A stretch of 64,000 nucleotides of DNA from Bacteroidaceae bacterium (GTDB lineage: Bacteria > Bacteroidota > Bacteroidia > Bacteroidales > Bacteroidaceae), in NCBI GenBank assembly GCA_017521285.1, contig JAFXDG010000105.1:1-64000 (forward strand), given 5' to 3'. Positions 25,943 to 33,524 of this stretch are shown here, in pieces. Under the pieces are notes generated by a model. It ran no database searches, was not told the DNA's origin, and saw only the letters and a program-made list of their open reading frames with translations. The stretch's first letter is position 1. Every line of letters starts with the position of its first letter. The position numbers and the translations under genes are program-made.

Positions 25943-28132
25943 ATGGAAGAAAGCAAAGAGTTACAGGGTTTTTACAAGATATTCAGGGCGGTGATTTATG
26001 TCTCCATCCTGATGGAGTTCTTCGCCTACGCACTGGAGCCGGAGCAGTTGGACTTCTTGGGCGGCGTAGTGACGGATATCCACACTCGCATCAAGCGGTG
26101 GATGATTTACCATGACGGCAACCTCGTGTATAGCAAGGTGGCTACGTTCCTGCTGATATGTATCACCTGTGTGGGAACGCGCAACAAGAAGCATCTGGAG
26201 TTTGACGCTCGCAGGCAGGTGCTCTATCCGCTGCTGTCGGGAGTGCTGCTGATTGTGCAGTCCGTATGGCTGTTCGGTCATTCGATAATGCCCTGTTTCT
26301 ATACCCTCCGTTTGAACACTTGGCTCTATATGCTCACTTCCATCGTCGGTGTCGTATTGGTGCATATCGCCCTCGACAATATCTCTAAGTTCCTGAAGGA
26401 AGGGCTGCTGAAAGACCGCTTCAACTTCGAGAATGAGAGCTTTGAGCAATGCAGGGAGTTGCAGGAGAACAAGTACAGCGTGAACATCCCTATGCGCTAT
26501 TATTACAAGGGCAAGTTCCGCAAGGGATGGGTGAACATCGTCAATCCGTTCCGTGGCACATGGGTTGTGGGTACTCCTGGTTCTGGTAAGACCTTCTCCA
26601 TCATCGAGCCGTTTATCAGGCAGCACAGCGAGAAGGGCTTTGCCATGGTGGTGTACGACTATAAGTTTCCCACTCTCGCCACCAAACTCTACTATCATTA
26701 CTTGAAGAACAAGAATGCCAAGGACAGCAAGATGCCCCATGGCATGAAGTTCAACATCATCAACTTTGTGGATGTGGAGTATTCGCGCCGTGTGAACCCC
26801 ATCCAGTTGAAGTACATCAACAACCTTGCCGCAGCGAGCGAGACCGCCGAGACCCTGCTTGAATCCCTGCAAAAAGGCAAGAAGGAAGGCGGCGGTGGCA
26901 GCGACCAGTTCTTCCAGACCTCTGCCGTCAACTTCCTTGCCGCCTGCATCTATTTCTTCTGCAACTACGGCAAGGAGCCCTACGACAAGGACGGAAAGAT
27001 GCTGATTGCCGAGCGGCGTGAAGACCCAAAGACGAAAAGGCTGATACCCACAGGACGGGTGTTCGACCATTCGGGCGCGGAGGTGCAGCCCGCTTATTGG
27101 TTGGGCAAGTACAGCGACATGCCACATATCCTATCGTTCCTCAATGAGAGTTATCAGACCATCTTCGAGGTACTTCAGACCGACAACGAGGTAGCCCCCT
27201 TGCTTGGCCCGTTCCAGACTGCCTTTGCCAACAAAGCCATGGAGCAGTTGGAAGGTATGATTGGCACGCTACGTGTCTATACCTCCCGTCTCGCCACCAA
27301 GGAATCTTACTGGATATTCCACAAGGACGGCGATGACTTCGACCTGAAGGTCAGTGACCCGAAGAATCCAAGTTATCTGCTCATTGCCAACGACCCCGAG
27401 ATGGAGAGCATCATCGGTGCACTGAATGCCTTGATTCTCAACCGCCTTGTAACGAGGGTGAATACAGGACAGGGCAAGAACGTTCCTGTCAGCATCATCG
27501 TCGATGAGTTGCCGACCTTGTATTTCCACAAGATAGACCGACTGATAGGCACAGCCCGAAGCAACAAGGTGAGCGTGGCACTTGGCTTTCAGGAACTTCC
27601 GCAGTTGGAAGCCGATTATGGCAAGGTGGGTATGCAGAAAATCATCACCACCGTGGGCAATGTGGTGAGCGGTTCGGCAAGAGCCAAGGAAACCCTCGAA
27701 TGGCTGTCGAGTGACATCTTCGGTAAAGTAGTGCAACTCAAAAAGGGCGTGACCATCGACCGTGACAAGACCTCCATCAACCTCAATGAGAATATGGACA
27801 GCCTGGTGCCTGCAAGCAAAATCTCCGATATGCCCACAGGTTGGATATGTGGACAGACCGCCCGTGACTTCGTAGTCACCAAGACCGGGATGAACGGAAG
27901 CATGAACATCCAGGAGAGCGAGGAGTTCAAGACATCCAAGTTCTACTGCAAGACCGACTTCGATATGACGGAAATAAAGAAGGAGGAATCGGAGTATGTC
28001 CCTCTCCCTAAGTTCTATAAGTTCAAGTCGAAAGAAGAGCGAGAGCGCATCCTCTACAAGAACTTCGTTCAGGTTGGGGAGGACGTGAAAGCCATGATTA
28101 AAGAGATTCAGCAGTTCCGCACTATGATGTAG
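25943..28132 (+). CDS. mobC: Type IV coupling protein (TraG/VirD4 family, MobC-like)
   Basis: A protein of 729 residues. N-terminal membrane region with four hydrophobic helices (about 10-30, 66-82, 97-115 and 125-145), then the ATPase domain with Walker A GTPGSGKTF (about 209-217) and Walker B VSIIVDELPTLYF (about 512-524). Late motifs GFQELPQLEADYG and VVSGSARAKETLEW are typical of Bacteroidetes coupling proteins (MobC). It brings the relaxase-DNA complex to the channel. The relaxase gene is 34 kb away at the right end. Confidence 0.9.
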   Translation: MEESKELQGFYKIFRAVIYVSILMEFFAYALEPEQLDFLGGVVTDIHTRIKRWMIYHDGNLVYSKVATFLLICITCVGTRNKKHLEFDARRQVLYPLLSGVLLIVQSVWLFGHSIMPCFYTLRLNTWLYMLTSIVGVVLVHIALDNISKFLKEGLLKDRFNFENESFEQCRELQENKYSVNIPMRYYYKGKFRKGWVNIVNPFRGTWVVGTPGSGKTFSIIEPFIRQHSEKGFAMVVYDYKFPTLATKLYYHYLKNKNAKDSKMPHGMKFNIINFVDVEYSRRVNPIQLKYINNLAAASETAETLLESLQKGKKEGGGGSDQFFQTSAVNFLAACIYFFCNYGKEPYDKDGKMLIAERREDPKTKRLIPTGRVFDHSGAEVQPAYWLGKYSDMPHILSFLNESYQTIFEVLQTDNEVAPLLGPFQTAFANKAMEQLEGMIGTLRVYTSRLATKESYWIFHKDGDDFDLKVSDPKNPSYLLIANDPEMESIIGALNALILNRLVTRVNTGQGKNVPVSIIVDELPTLYFHKIDRLIGTARSNKVSVALGFQELPQLEADYGKVGMQKIITTVGNVVSGSARAKETLEWLSSDIFGKVVQLKKGVTIDRDKTSINLNENMDSLVPASKISDMPTGWICGQTARDFVVTKTGMNGSMNIQESEEFKTSKFYCKTDFDMTEIKKEESEYVPLPKFYKFKSKEERERILYKNFVQVGEDVKAMIKEIQQFRTMM

Positions 28133-28146
28133 TGATATTGATTAGA

Positions 28147-28172
28147 GTGCGGTGAGACATCGCACCTCCTAT
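28147..28172 (+). repeat. Hairpin repeat family B, copy 2
   Basis: GTGCGgTGA / aTCGCAC arms (one mismatch) followed by CTCCTAT, 14 bp after the coupling-protein stop. Confidence 0.6.
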
Positions 28173-28185
28173 ATAAAATAATGTA

Positions 28186-28683
28186 ATGAGAAGATACATC
28201 ATCGTACTATTGAGCATGTTGGCCATCTGTAGCGTGCCCTGTCAAAGCCAAACCATTGACAGGGCACTGTTTGAACGGATGGTAGCCATTACCAAACACT
28301 TCGAGGGTTGGCACGACCCAAAGACCACACCGGGCTATGTGGGCTATGGTCACCAGCTACAGAAGGGAGAGCGTTTCCCGAAAACACTGACACGTCAGCG
28401 TGCAGATTTGCTGTTACGGACAGACCTCCTCCGGCACCTGCGCCTATATGCCCGTTATGGCAGGGATGCTTATCTGCTTGCCACCCTCTCGTACCAGATT
28501 GGACCAGCCAAGTTGTTAGGCAATGGACGATACCCGAAAGCGTCCCTGCTCACCCGATTGGAACGTGGCGACAGGGACATCCTGCCACTCTATCTGAGCT
28601 ATTGCAAATGGAGGGGAAAAGCAGTGGCATCCATTAGGAAACGGAGGTGGGTGGAATATCAGCTGTTGTATGCCGAGCGGTGA
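28186..28683 (+). CDS. Secreted lysozyme-type muramidase of the transfer operon
   Basis: A protein of 165 residues with a signal peptide (about 1-22, ending CQSQ). The GH24-like active-site plan is visible: ITKHFEGWHDPKTTPGYVGY, with the catalytic Glu (about 39), Asp and Thr, and GYGHQL. Its role would be local peptidoglycan opening in the periplasm for the secretion channel, as for VirB1-type enzymes. It is the last gene of the transfer operon; its stop overlaps a family B hairpin. Confidence 0.75.
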   Translation: MRRYIIVLLSMLAICSVPCQSQTIDRALFERMVAITKHFEGWHDPKTTPGYVGYGHQLQKGERFPKTLTRQRADLLLRTDLLRHLRLYARYGRDAYLLATLSYQIGPAKLLGNGRYPKASLLTRLERGDRDILPLYLSYCKWRGKAVASIRKRRWVEYQLLYAER

Positions 28684-28700
28684 GGCACCATCCCTCCTAT
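28675..28700 (+). repeat. Hairpin repeat family B, copy 3 (degenerate)
   Basis: GGTGAGgCACC core then ATCCCTCCTAT. It overlaps the lysozyme stop codon. Confidence 0.5.
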
Positions 28701-28771
28701 ACCTGTTTGTCTGTCACTTATATTATATATAAAGGTAATAATTGCAATTTCAATGTTAAAGTCAGAGCATT

Positions 28772-29980
28772 ATGGCATCCATCAAATTAAAGTTCAGAAC
28801 ATCATCTGTTCAAGAGAAAGAGGGTCGCCTGTATTATCAGGTGATACACAATCGTGTGGCACGTCAGATCCATACAGAGTACAGAATCTATTCCTCAGAG
28901 TGGGATGCGGACCATTCAAACATCATTTTGCCAACTTCCGTCACTCCACAACGTCAAGCCTATCTTCTTTCCTTGAAAGATACATTGGATGCTGACAGGA
29001 AGAAACTGCTGTTGGTCATTGCACGGTTGGACAAGGAAGGGCAGTCATATACAGCAGACACCGTCGTTGACAACTTCCATGAGGGAAAAGAATTACATGG
29101 CATTATCGGCTATACGCTGGAGTTGAACGAAAAACTGAGACGCATCGGCAAGAAGCGGATGGTAGCAAGGTACAAAACCACCCTCAACAGCCTCCAGCGT
29201 TACCTGAAAGGAGGCGATGTGCCATTGGAGGAAGTCGATGGGACAACGATACAAGGCTATGAACAGTGGCTGAAAGACAGCGGACTGTGCCGCAACACCA
29301 CCTCTTTCTACATCCGCAACCTGCGCACCATCTACAATCATGCCGTAGATGACGGACTGGTCATCTCTTCCTCACCGTTCAAGCATGTATATACCGGCAT
29401 CGACAAGACCGTCAAGCGGGCACTCCCCTTGGAAATCATCAAGCAACTGAAAGAGCTGGACTTGAGTCTGAACCCCCGTTTGGAGCTTGCAAGGGATATG
29501 TTCCTGTTCAGTTTCTATACCCGTGGGATGTCGTTCATCGATATGGCACAACTTACACCAAGCAATCTGCATGGCAGTACGCTCATTTACCGCCGTCAGA
29601 AGACCTCACAACAGTTGCACATCAAATGGGAACCTGCCATGCAGGAGATAGTGGCGAAGTACAAAACAGATGATTCTCCCTACCTGCTCCCTATAGCAAA
29701 AGGAGAGGGAGCCATATTCTGGAGACAGTACAAGAATGCCTATAGCCGTATCACCAAGCAGTTGAAGAAAATCGGAGAAATGATAGGCCTGTCCGTACCC
29801 CTGACCACCTACGTAGCCCGCCACTCCTGGGCAAGCATAGCCAAGAGCAAGAACGTGCCCGTATCTACTATCAGCGAGGCATTGGGGCATGACTCCGAGA
29901 AAACCACACAGATATACCTCTCCTCATTGGACACCTCTGTCGTTGACAACGCCAACAATCTCATCATCAATTCTCTTTAG
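28772..29980 (+). CDS. Tyrosine recombinase, Tsr-like, beside an invertible promoter
   Basis: A protein of 402 residues with an arm-binding N-terminus, a SAM-like core-binding domain (about 105-200) and a catalytic domain with Arg in FYTRGMSFID (about 250), the TTYVARHSWA box (about 346-355; Arg and His present) and Tyr in TTQIYLSSLD (about 381). The YVARHSW form is usual for Bacteroides recombinases that invert promoters (Tsr type). It is unlike the integrase at 835 in that box. It lies directly before inverted repeats flanking a promoter and before upxY, so it probably switches that promoter. A family B hairpin in reverse orientation overlaps its stop. Confidence 0.85.
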   Translation: MASIKLKFRTSSVQEKEGRLYYQVIHNRVARQIHTEYRIYSSEWDADHSNIILPTSVTPQRQAYLLSLKDTLDADRKKLLLVIARLDKEGQSYTADTVVDNFHEGKELHGIIGYTLELNEKLRRIGKKRMVARYKTTLNSLQRYLKGGDVPLEEVDGTTIQGYEQWLKDSGLCRNTTSFYIRNLRTIYNHAVDDGLVISSSPFKHVYTGIDKTVKRALPLEIIKQLKELDLSLNPRLELARDMFLFSFYTRGMSFIDMAQLTPSNLHGSTLIYRRQKTSQQLHIKWEPAMQEIVAKYKTDDSPYLLPIAKGEGAIFWRQYKNAYSRITKQLKKIGEMIGLSVPLTTYVARHSWASIAKSKNVPVSTISEALGHDSEKTTQIYLSSLDTSVVDNANNLIINSL

Positions 29981-30004
29981 GAGGTGCAGCGTCTCACTGC
30001 ACCT
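29979..30004 (-). repeat. Hairpin repeat family B, copy 4 (inverted)
   Basis: Reads AGGTGCAGTGAGACG / CTGCACCTCCT on the minus strand. It is the same design as the other copies and overlaps the recombinase stop. Confidence 0.55.
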
Positions 30005-30030
30005 TTATTTCAATATTTATAACTATTGTA

Positions 30031-30053
30031 TTGCGGTGTGATACCGCAACTAT
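30031..30053 (+). repeat. Hairpin repeat family B, copy 5 (degenerate)
   Basis: TTGCGGT / ACCGCAA arms around gtgat, then CTAT. Confidence 0.5.
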
Positions 30054-30087
30054 AATAAAAAAGTCGGGGATTGTTGAGCAAAAAGGT

Positions 30088-30108
30088 GTTTCTCTCTTTA
30101 AGAGAAAC
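30088..30108 (+). repeat. Left inverted repeat of the invertible promoter
   Basis: A 21-bp site whose complement is found at 30272-30292 with 20 of 21 positions identical. Similarity extends outward (GCAAAAgGTG / GCAAAAGATG) to about 30 bp. The site itself is near-palindromic (GTTTCTCT, AGAGAAAC). Confidence 0.75.
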
Positions 30109-30119
30109 TCTTCGGGATG

Positions 30120-30151
30120 CAAAAATATGAAAATAACTCCAATTCACCAAA
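30120..30151 (-). promoter_or_regulatory. Promoter inside the invertible segment, pointing left (OFF)
   Basis: On the minus strand TTTG (complement of 30148-30151), a 20-bp spacer and TATTTTTG (complement of 30120-30127) match the Bacteroidetes consensus exactly. As sequenced it drives transcription toward the recombinase 3' end, away from upxY. Inversion between the repeats would place it rightward, about 180 bp before upxY. Confidence 0.7.
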
Positions 30152-30271
30152 TTATATAGCGACTTTTTTACAAAAATGCTAAAATTTGTTGATTTCCGTC
30201 AAGCAATTGTTGAGCAAATATGTCTTTTACGATAAAATGATACCTCAATATCAACTGTTTAGCAAAACGAT

Positions 30272-30292
30272 ATTTCTCTTAAAGAGAGAAAC
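30272..30292 (-). repeat. Right inverted repeat of the invertible promoter
   Basis: The inverse partner of 30088-30108; the two enclose a segment of about 163 bp. A TTGTTGAGCAAA word also occurs at 30071 and 30207, with a related one at 30257, and may be accessory binding sites. Confidence 0.75.
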
Positions 30293-30437
30293 ATCTTTTG
30301 CATACCTTTTCCGACCGAATTTTTATGTCGTAAAGAGGGGCTTTGCAGGGGGTGGACTCAGAAAGATGAGAATAGATGACTATTGTAGTTGAAACACATA
30401 GAAAGTTGCTGATATACAGACCGATACGCATATCGGG

Positions 30438-31058
30438 ATGAACCATGAGTACGTTCTTTTCTCAAAAAACACATGTCAAAACAGTATGGTGAATGTATTG
30501 GACAAGGATAAGATACTGTGGTATGTCATGCGGGTCTACAAGAACGAGAATACTGCCGAAGATCGGCTCTCTAATGAAACGTATGGCTTAGAGTATTTCA
30601 TACCCAAGCAGAAAGTCCTTCGCACTGTCAAGGGCAAGAAAGTCTTTTTCATGGTACCCGTCATCCATAGTCTGGTGTTTGTGCATGCAAGTCATCAGAA
30701 GATTGTTGATTTCAAACACAATTATTATTACGACCTACAGTTTGTCACATGGAAAAGTGGCGGAGAACTTGTCTATCTGACTGTACCTGATGAAGACATG
30801 ACCAACTTCATCAAGGTGTGCAAGCAGGCAGATGAAGAGGTACACTTCTACAAAATCAGCGAAATCAACAAGGAAAAAGATAAAATCAACATTGAAAAAG
30901 GTAAAAGAGTAAGGGTACATGGCGGACCGTTCGACCAGGTGGAGGGCTACTTCATAAAAGTGGCAAAAAAGAGAGGTCGGCAGCTTGTCGTCATTATTCC
31001 CGACCTACTGGCGGTTTCAGCTGAGGTGAAGCCGGAATATATTCAAATCATAGACTGA
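30438..31058 (+). CDS. upxY: UpxY-family transcription antiterminator
   Basis: A protein of 206 residues (ATG 30438; ATG 30483 would also fit). It has an N-terminal NGN domain (WYVMRVYKNENTAEDRL, YFIPKQKVL) and a C-terminal KOW-type domain (GKRVRVHGGPFDQVEGYF, about 150-200), as in NusG/RfaH and Bacteroides UpxY. UpxY proteins load on RNA polymerase in the 5' leader of their own capsule operon and prevent early termination, so only one capsule is made. Here it is preceded by an invertible promoter, but the downstream capsule operon is reduced to one truncated gene. Confidence 0.88.
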   Translation: MNHEYVLFSKNTCQNSMVNVLDKDKILWYVMRVYKNENTAEDRLSNETYGLEYFIPKQKVLRTVKGKKVFFMVPVIHSLVFVHASHQKIVDFKHNYYYDLQFVTWKSGGELVYLTVPDEDMTNFIKVCKQADEEVHFYKISEINKEKDKINIEKGKRVRVHGGPFDQVEGYFIKVAKKRGRQLVVIIPDLLAVSAEVKPEYIQIID

Positions 31059-31062
31059 GATT

Positions 31063-31143
31063 ATGGAAACACGAATTACCCCCCCCGAATTGATTGATAC
31101 AGAGGGATTAGTACAGGACAGACCGACACAAACGGCCTATTAA
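31063..31143 (+). CDS. Short ORF with C8 tract after upxY
   Basis: A 26-codon frame starting 4 bp after the upxY stop. Its sixth to eighth codons are a run of eight C (31079-31086). In complete capsule loci an upxZ gene often sits here, but this peptide is too short to identify. It could be a degenerate remnant. Confidence 0.3.
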   Translation: METRITPPELIDTEGLVQDRPTQTAY

Positions 31144-31156
31144 AGTTAGATAGAGA

Positions 31157-32359
31157 ATGAGTTTAATTTGGATTGTCAACATCCTGTCGGTATTCTTCCT
31201 GTGCGTGTTTTTCGCAGGAATCGTGATACCGCAGATTCTGCTCATCGCCTTCCGCAGGCGACTGTTCGACGAGCCGGACGAGCGGAAGATACATCAGTGT
31301 GTAGTGCCTCGCCTTGGCGGTATGGCCTTCAAGCCCGTAGTGTTCTTCTCCTTTGTCCTGCTTTTGGCGGTCAATGTCTCAACCGGACATGATGAGCTGC
31401 TTAAGGAAATAGGCGCAGAAGCGTTGCCATTGGCATACGCCTTCTGCGCCATCATCATGTTGTACCTTGTCGGCATTGCCGATGACCTTATCGGTGTGCG
31501 CTACCGTGCCAAGTTCTTTATCCAGATAGTCTGCGGCATCATGCTGGTGGCTGGCGGAGTGGAACTGTCCGACCTTCACGGAATGCTGTTCATCCATTCC
31601 ATGCCGTCGTGGATTAGCATCCCTCTCACCGTTTTCGTTACGGTTTTCATCATCAATGCCATCAACCTCATCGACGGCATCGACGGACTGGCCTCTGGGC
31701 TGTGCAGCATTGCCTTCCTGTTCTACGGGATGACCTTCATCTGGTTCCACCAGTATCTCTATGCCATGCTTGCCTTCGCTACTTTGGGCGTACTCATACC
31801 ATTTTATTATTACAAGGAAATATATATCGAAACCGAACGAATTATCATTCGAAATTTCAAACAGAAGGATGCCGAAGGGTTGTTGGAGTATCTTTCCCAT
31901 CCGCGTGTGAATTGCTTTGCCGGAGACCGCCTTTGTTCCAGAGAGGCGGCATGGGCATATATGCAGTATTCCCCGAAAGACATGCTGCGCTATGCGGTGA
32001 GTCTGAAAAAAGATGACTTTATTATCGGTGACGTGTTCGCTTTGCGTGAGAATGAAGACACTTATAATGTGGGGTGGCATTTCAACAAACGTTTTGAAGG
32101 CAAAGGATTCGCTTGTGAAGCGGCAGCCGGATTGTTGGATTATCTTTTCCGAGAGGCGGGCGCACGGCGTATCTATGGATTTGTGGAAGATGACAATATC
32201 CGCTCCAAACGCTTATGCGAACGTCTTGGTATGCGCCGCGAAGGATGTTTCAAAGAGTTTGTGACATTCGTAAACAATCCTGACGGCTCCCCAAAATATG
32301 AAGATACCTGTGTTTATGCCATTCTCGAAAAAGAGTGGAATACCATCCGTCAGTGGTGA
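31157..32359 (+). CDS. Chimera: truncated WecA/MraY-type glycosyltransferase fused to a GNAT acetyltransferase
   Basis: A protein of 400 residues. Residues 1-217 are a polytopic undecaprenyl-phosphate sugar-1-phosphate transferase: DEPDERKIHQ, VGIADDLIGV and INLIDGIDGLASGL are all present, with about six membrane helices. The usual C-terminal part, with the FMGDTGS and His-rich loops, is missing. At about residue 218 the sequence changes to a GNAT domain: IETERIIIRNF, then NKRFEGKGFACEAA as the acetyl-CoA loop. The fusion is in frame and without a linker. The transferase half is probably inactive; the GNAT half may be intact and now membrane-tethered. The join is best explained by recombination bringing GNAT and efflux cargo into a capsule locus. 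Confidence 0.8.
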   Translation: MSLIWIVNILSVFFLCVFFAGIVIPQILLIAFRRRLFDEPDERKIHQCVVPRLGGMAFKPVVFFSFVLLLAVNVSTGHDELLKEIGAEALPLAYAFCAIIMLYLVGIADDLIGVRYRAKFFIQIVCGIMLVAGGVELSDLHGMLFIHSMPSWISIPLTVFVTVFIINAINLIDGIDGLASGLCSIAFLFYGMTFIWFHQYLYAMLAFATLGVLIPFYYYKEIYIETERIIIRNFKQKDAEGLLEYLSHPRVNCFAGDRLCSREAAWAYMQYSPKDMLRYAVSLKKDDFIIGDVFALRENEDTYNVGWHFNKRFEGKGFACEAAAGLLDYLFREAGARRIYGFVEDDNIRSKRLCERLGMRREGCFKEFVTFVNNPDGSPKYEDTCVYAILEKEWNTIRQW

Positions 32360-32402
32360 CACACCAAACCTATTATGAATTAATACAAAACAAGAAGAAA
32401 AT

Positions 32403-33524
32403 ATGAACAAGCAATTCATTATCACGAATTTCGCCGCATTTGCTCTCATGCTGTTCCTGCCGACCGGATGCAGGCAGGCGGACGGCAAGCAGGATGCGGT
32501 GCAGAGTTATCGGGTCATAAAGGTCGCGGCAAGTCCGGTGGAAATCTCCGAGTCCTATTCCGCCGCCATACGCGGACGGCAGGATGTGGACATCCTGCCG
32601 CAAATATCCGGGCGCATTATCCGTCTGAAAGTGAAAGAGGGTGAACGGGTGAAGACCGGTCAAGTATTGGCTGTAATTGACCAAGTGCCCTATCGGGCGG
32701 CATTACGCACGGCGCAGGCCAATGTCAGCGCGGCACAGGCAAAAGTGGAAACGGCAAGAATCGAGCTGCGGGGCAAGCAGGCATTGTTTGACGAGAAGGT
32801 CATATCCGACTACGAGCTTTCTCTCGCCCGGAACCAACTGGCAGTGGCGTGTGCTGAACTCGAACAGGCAAAGGCACAAGAATCGGATGCACGCAACAAT
32901 CTCTCCTATACGGAAATCAAAAGCCCGAGCAACGGAGTAGTAGGCACATTGCCCTATCGCATCGGTGCGCTTGTCGGTCCCAATATGGCACAGCCTTTCA
33001 CGGTCGTGTCCGACAATGCGGAGATGTATGCCTATTTCTCCATTTCGGAGAATATGCTACGGCGATATTTGGCTCGCTATGGCTCGATTGACAGCATGAT
33101 AGCCGGGATGCCGGAAGTGGGCCTGCAACTCAACGACGGCAGCCTGTACAAGGCGAAAGGACGTATTGAAACCGTAAGCGGCGTGGTGGATCCTGTTACC
33201 GGAACGGTACAAATCAAAGCCCTGTTCCCCAATCCCGACCGCGAACTGTTGAGTGGCAGCATCGGCAATGTCATCCTTCAAAACCCGAAAACGGAGGCCG
33301 TAACCATTCCCATGACCGCCACCGTGGAACTGCAGGACAAGATTATCGCTTACCGTCTGAAAAACGGACAGGCGGAAGCCGCCTATCTCACGGTGGACCG
33401 CCTGAACGACGGCAACCGGTTTATCGTAAAAGAAGGTCTTTCGGTCGGTGACACCATTGTCGCCGAAGGCGTGGGACTGGTGAGAGAAGGCATGAGCATA
33501 ACCCCTAAAAACGAAACGAAATGA
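32403..33524 (+). CDS. RND efflux periplasmic adaptor lipoprotein
   Basis: A protein of 373 residues with lipobox LPTGCRQ (Cys about 24). It has the membrane-fusion-protein order: a split lipoyl domain (DVDILPQISGRIIRLKVKEG, TEIKSPSNGVVGTL), an alpha-hairpin between the halves (about 95-160, rich in Ala/Glu) and a beta-barrel and membrane-proximal domain. It sits in the periplasm and links the RND pump to the outer-membrane factor. Its stop overlaps the pump start by 4 bp. It starts 43 bp after the GNAT fusion and is probably co-transcribed with it. Confidence 0.9.
   Translation: MNKQFIITNFAAFALMLFLPTGCRQADGKQDAVQSYRVIKVAASPVEISESYSAAIRGRQDVDILPQISGRIIRLKVKEGERVKTGQVLAVIDQVPYRAALRTAQANVSAAQAKVETARIELRGKQALFDEKVISDYELSLARNQLAVACAELEQAKAQESDARNNLSYTEIKSPSNGVVGTLPYRIGALVGPNMAQPFTVVSDNAEMYAYFSISENMLRRYLARYGSIDSMIAGMPEVGLQLNDGSLYKAKGRIETVSGVVDPVTGTVQIKALFPNPDRELLSGSIGNVILQNPKTEAVTIPMTATVELQDKIIAYRLKNGQAEAAYLTVDRLNDGNRFIVKEGLSVGDTIVAEGVGLVREGMSITPKNETK

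Noticed and set aside
25961..27127. Long reverse frame of 388 codons opposite the coupling-protein gene
   Set aside because: It is the mirror of a gene with clear ATPase motifs; its own translation is His/Gln/Leu-rich with no domain.
835..29980. The recombinase at 28772 as a second ICE integrase marking an internal element boundary
   Set aside because: It lies next to inverted repeats and upxY and has the YVARHSW box of promoter invertases, so switching is the better reading, although a boundary cannot be excluded.
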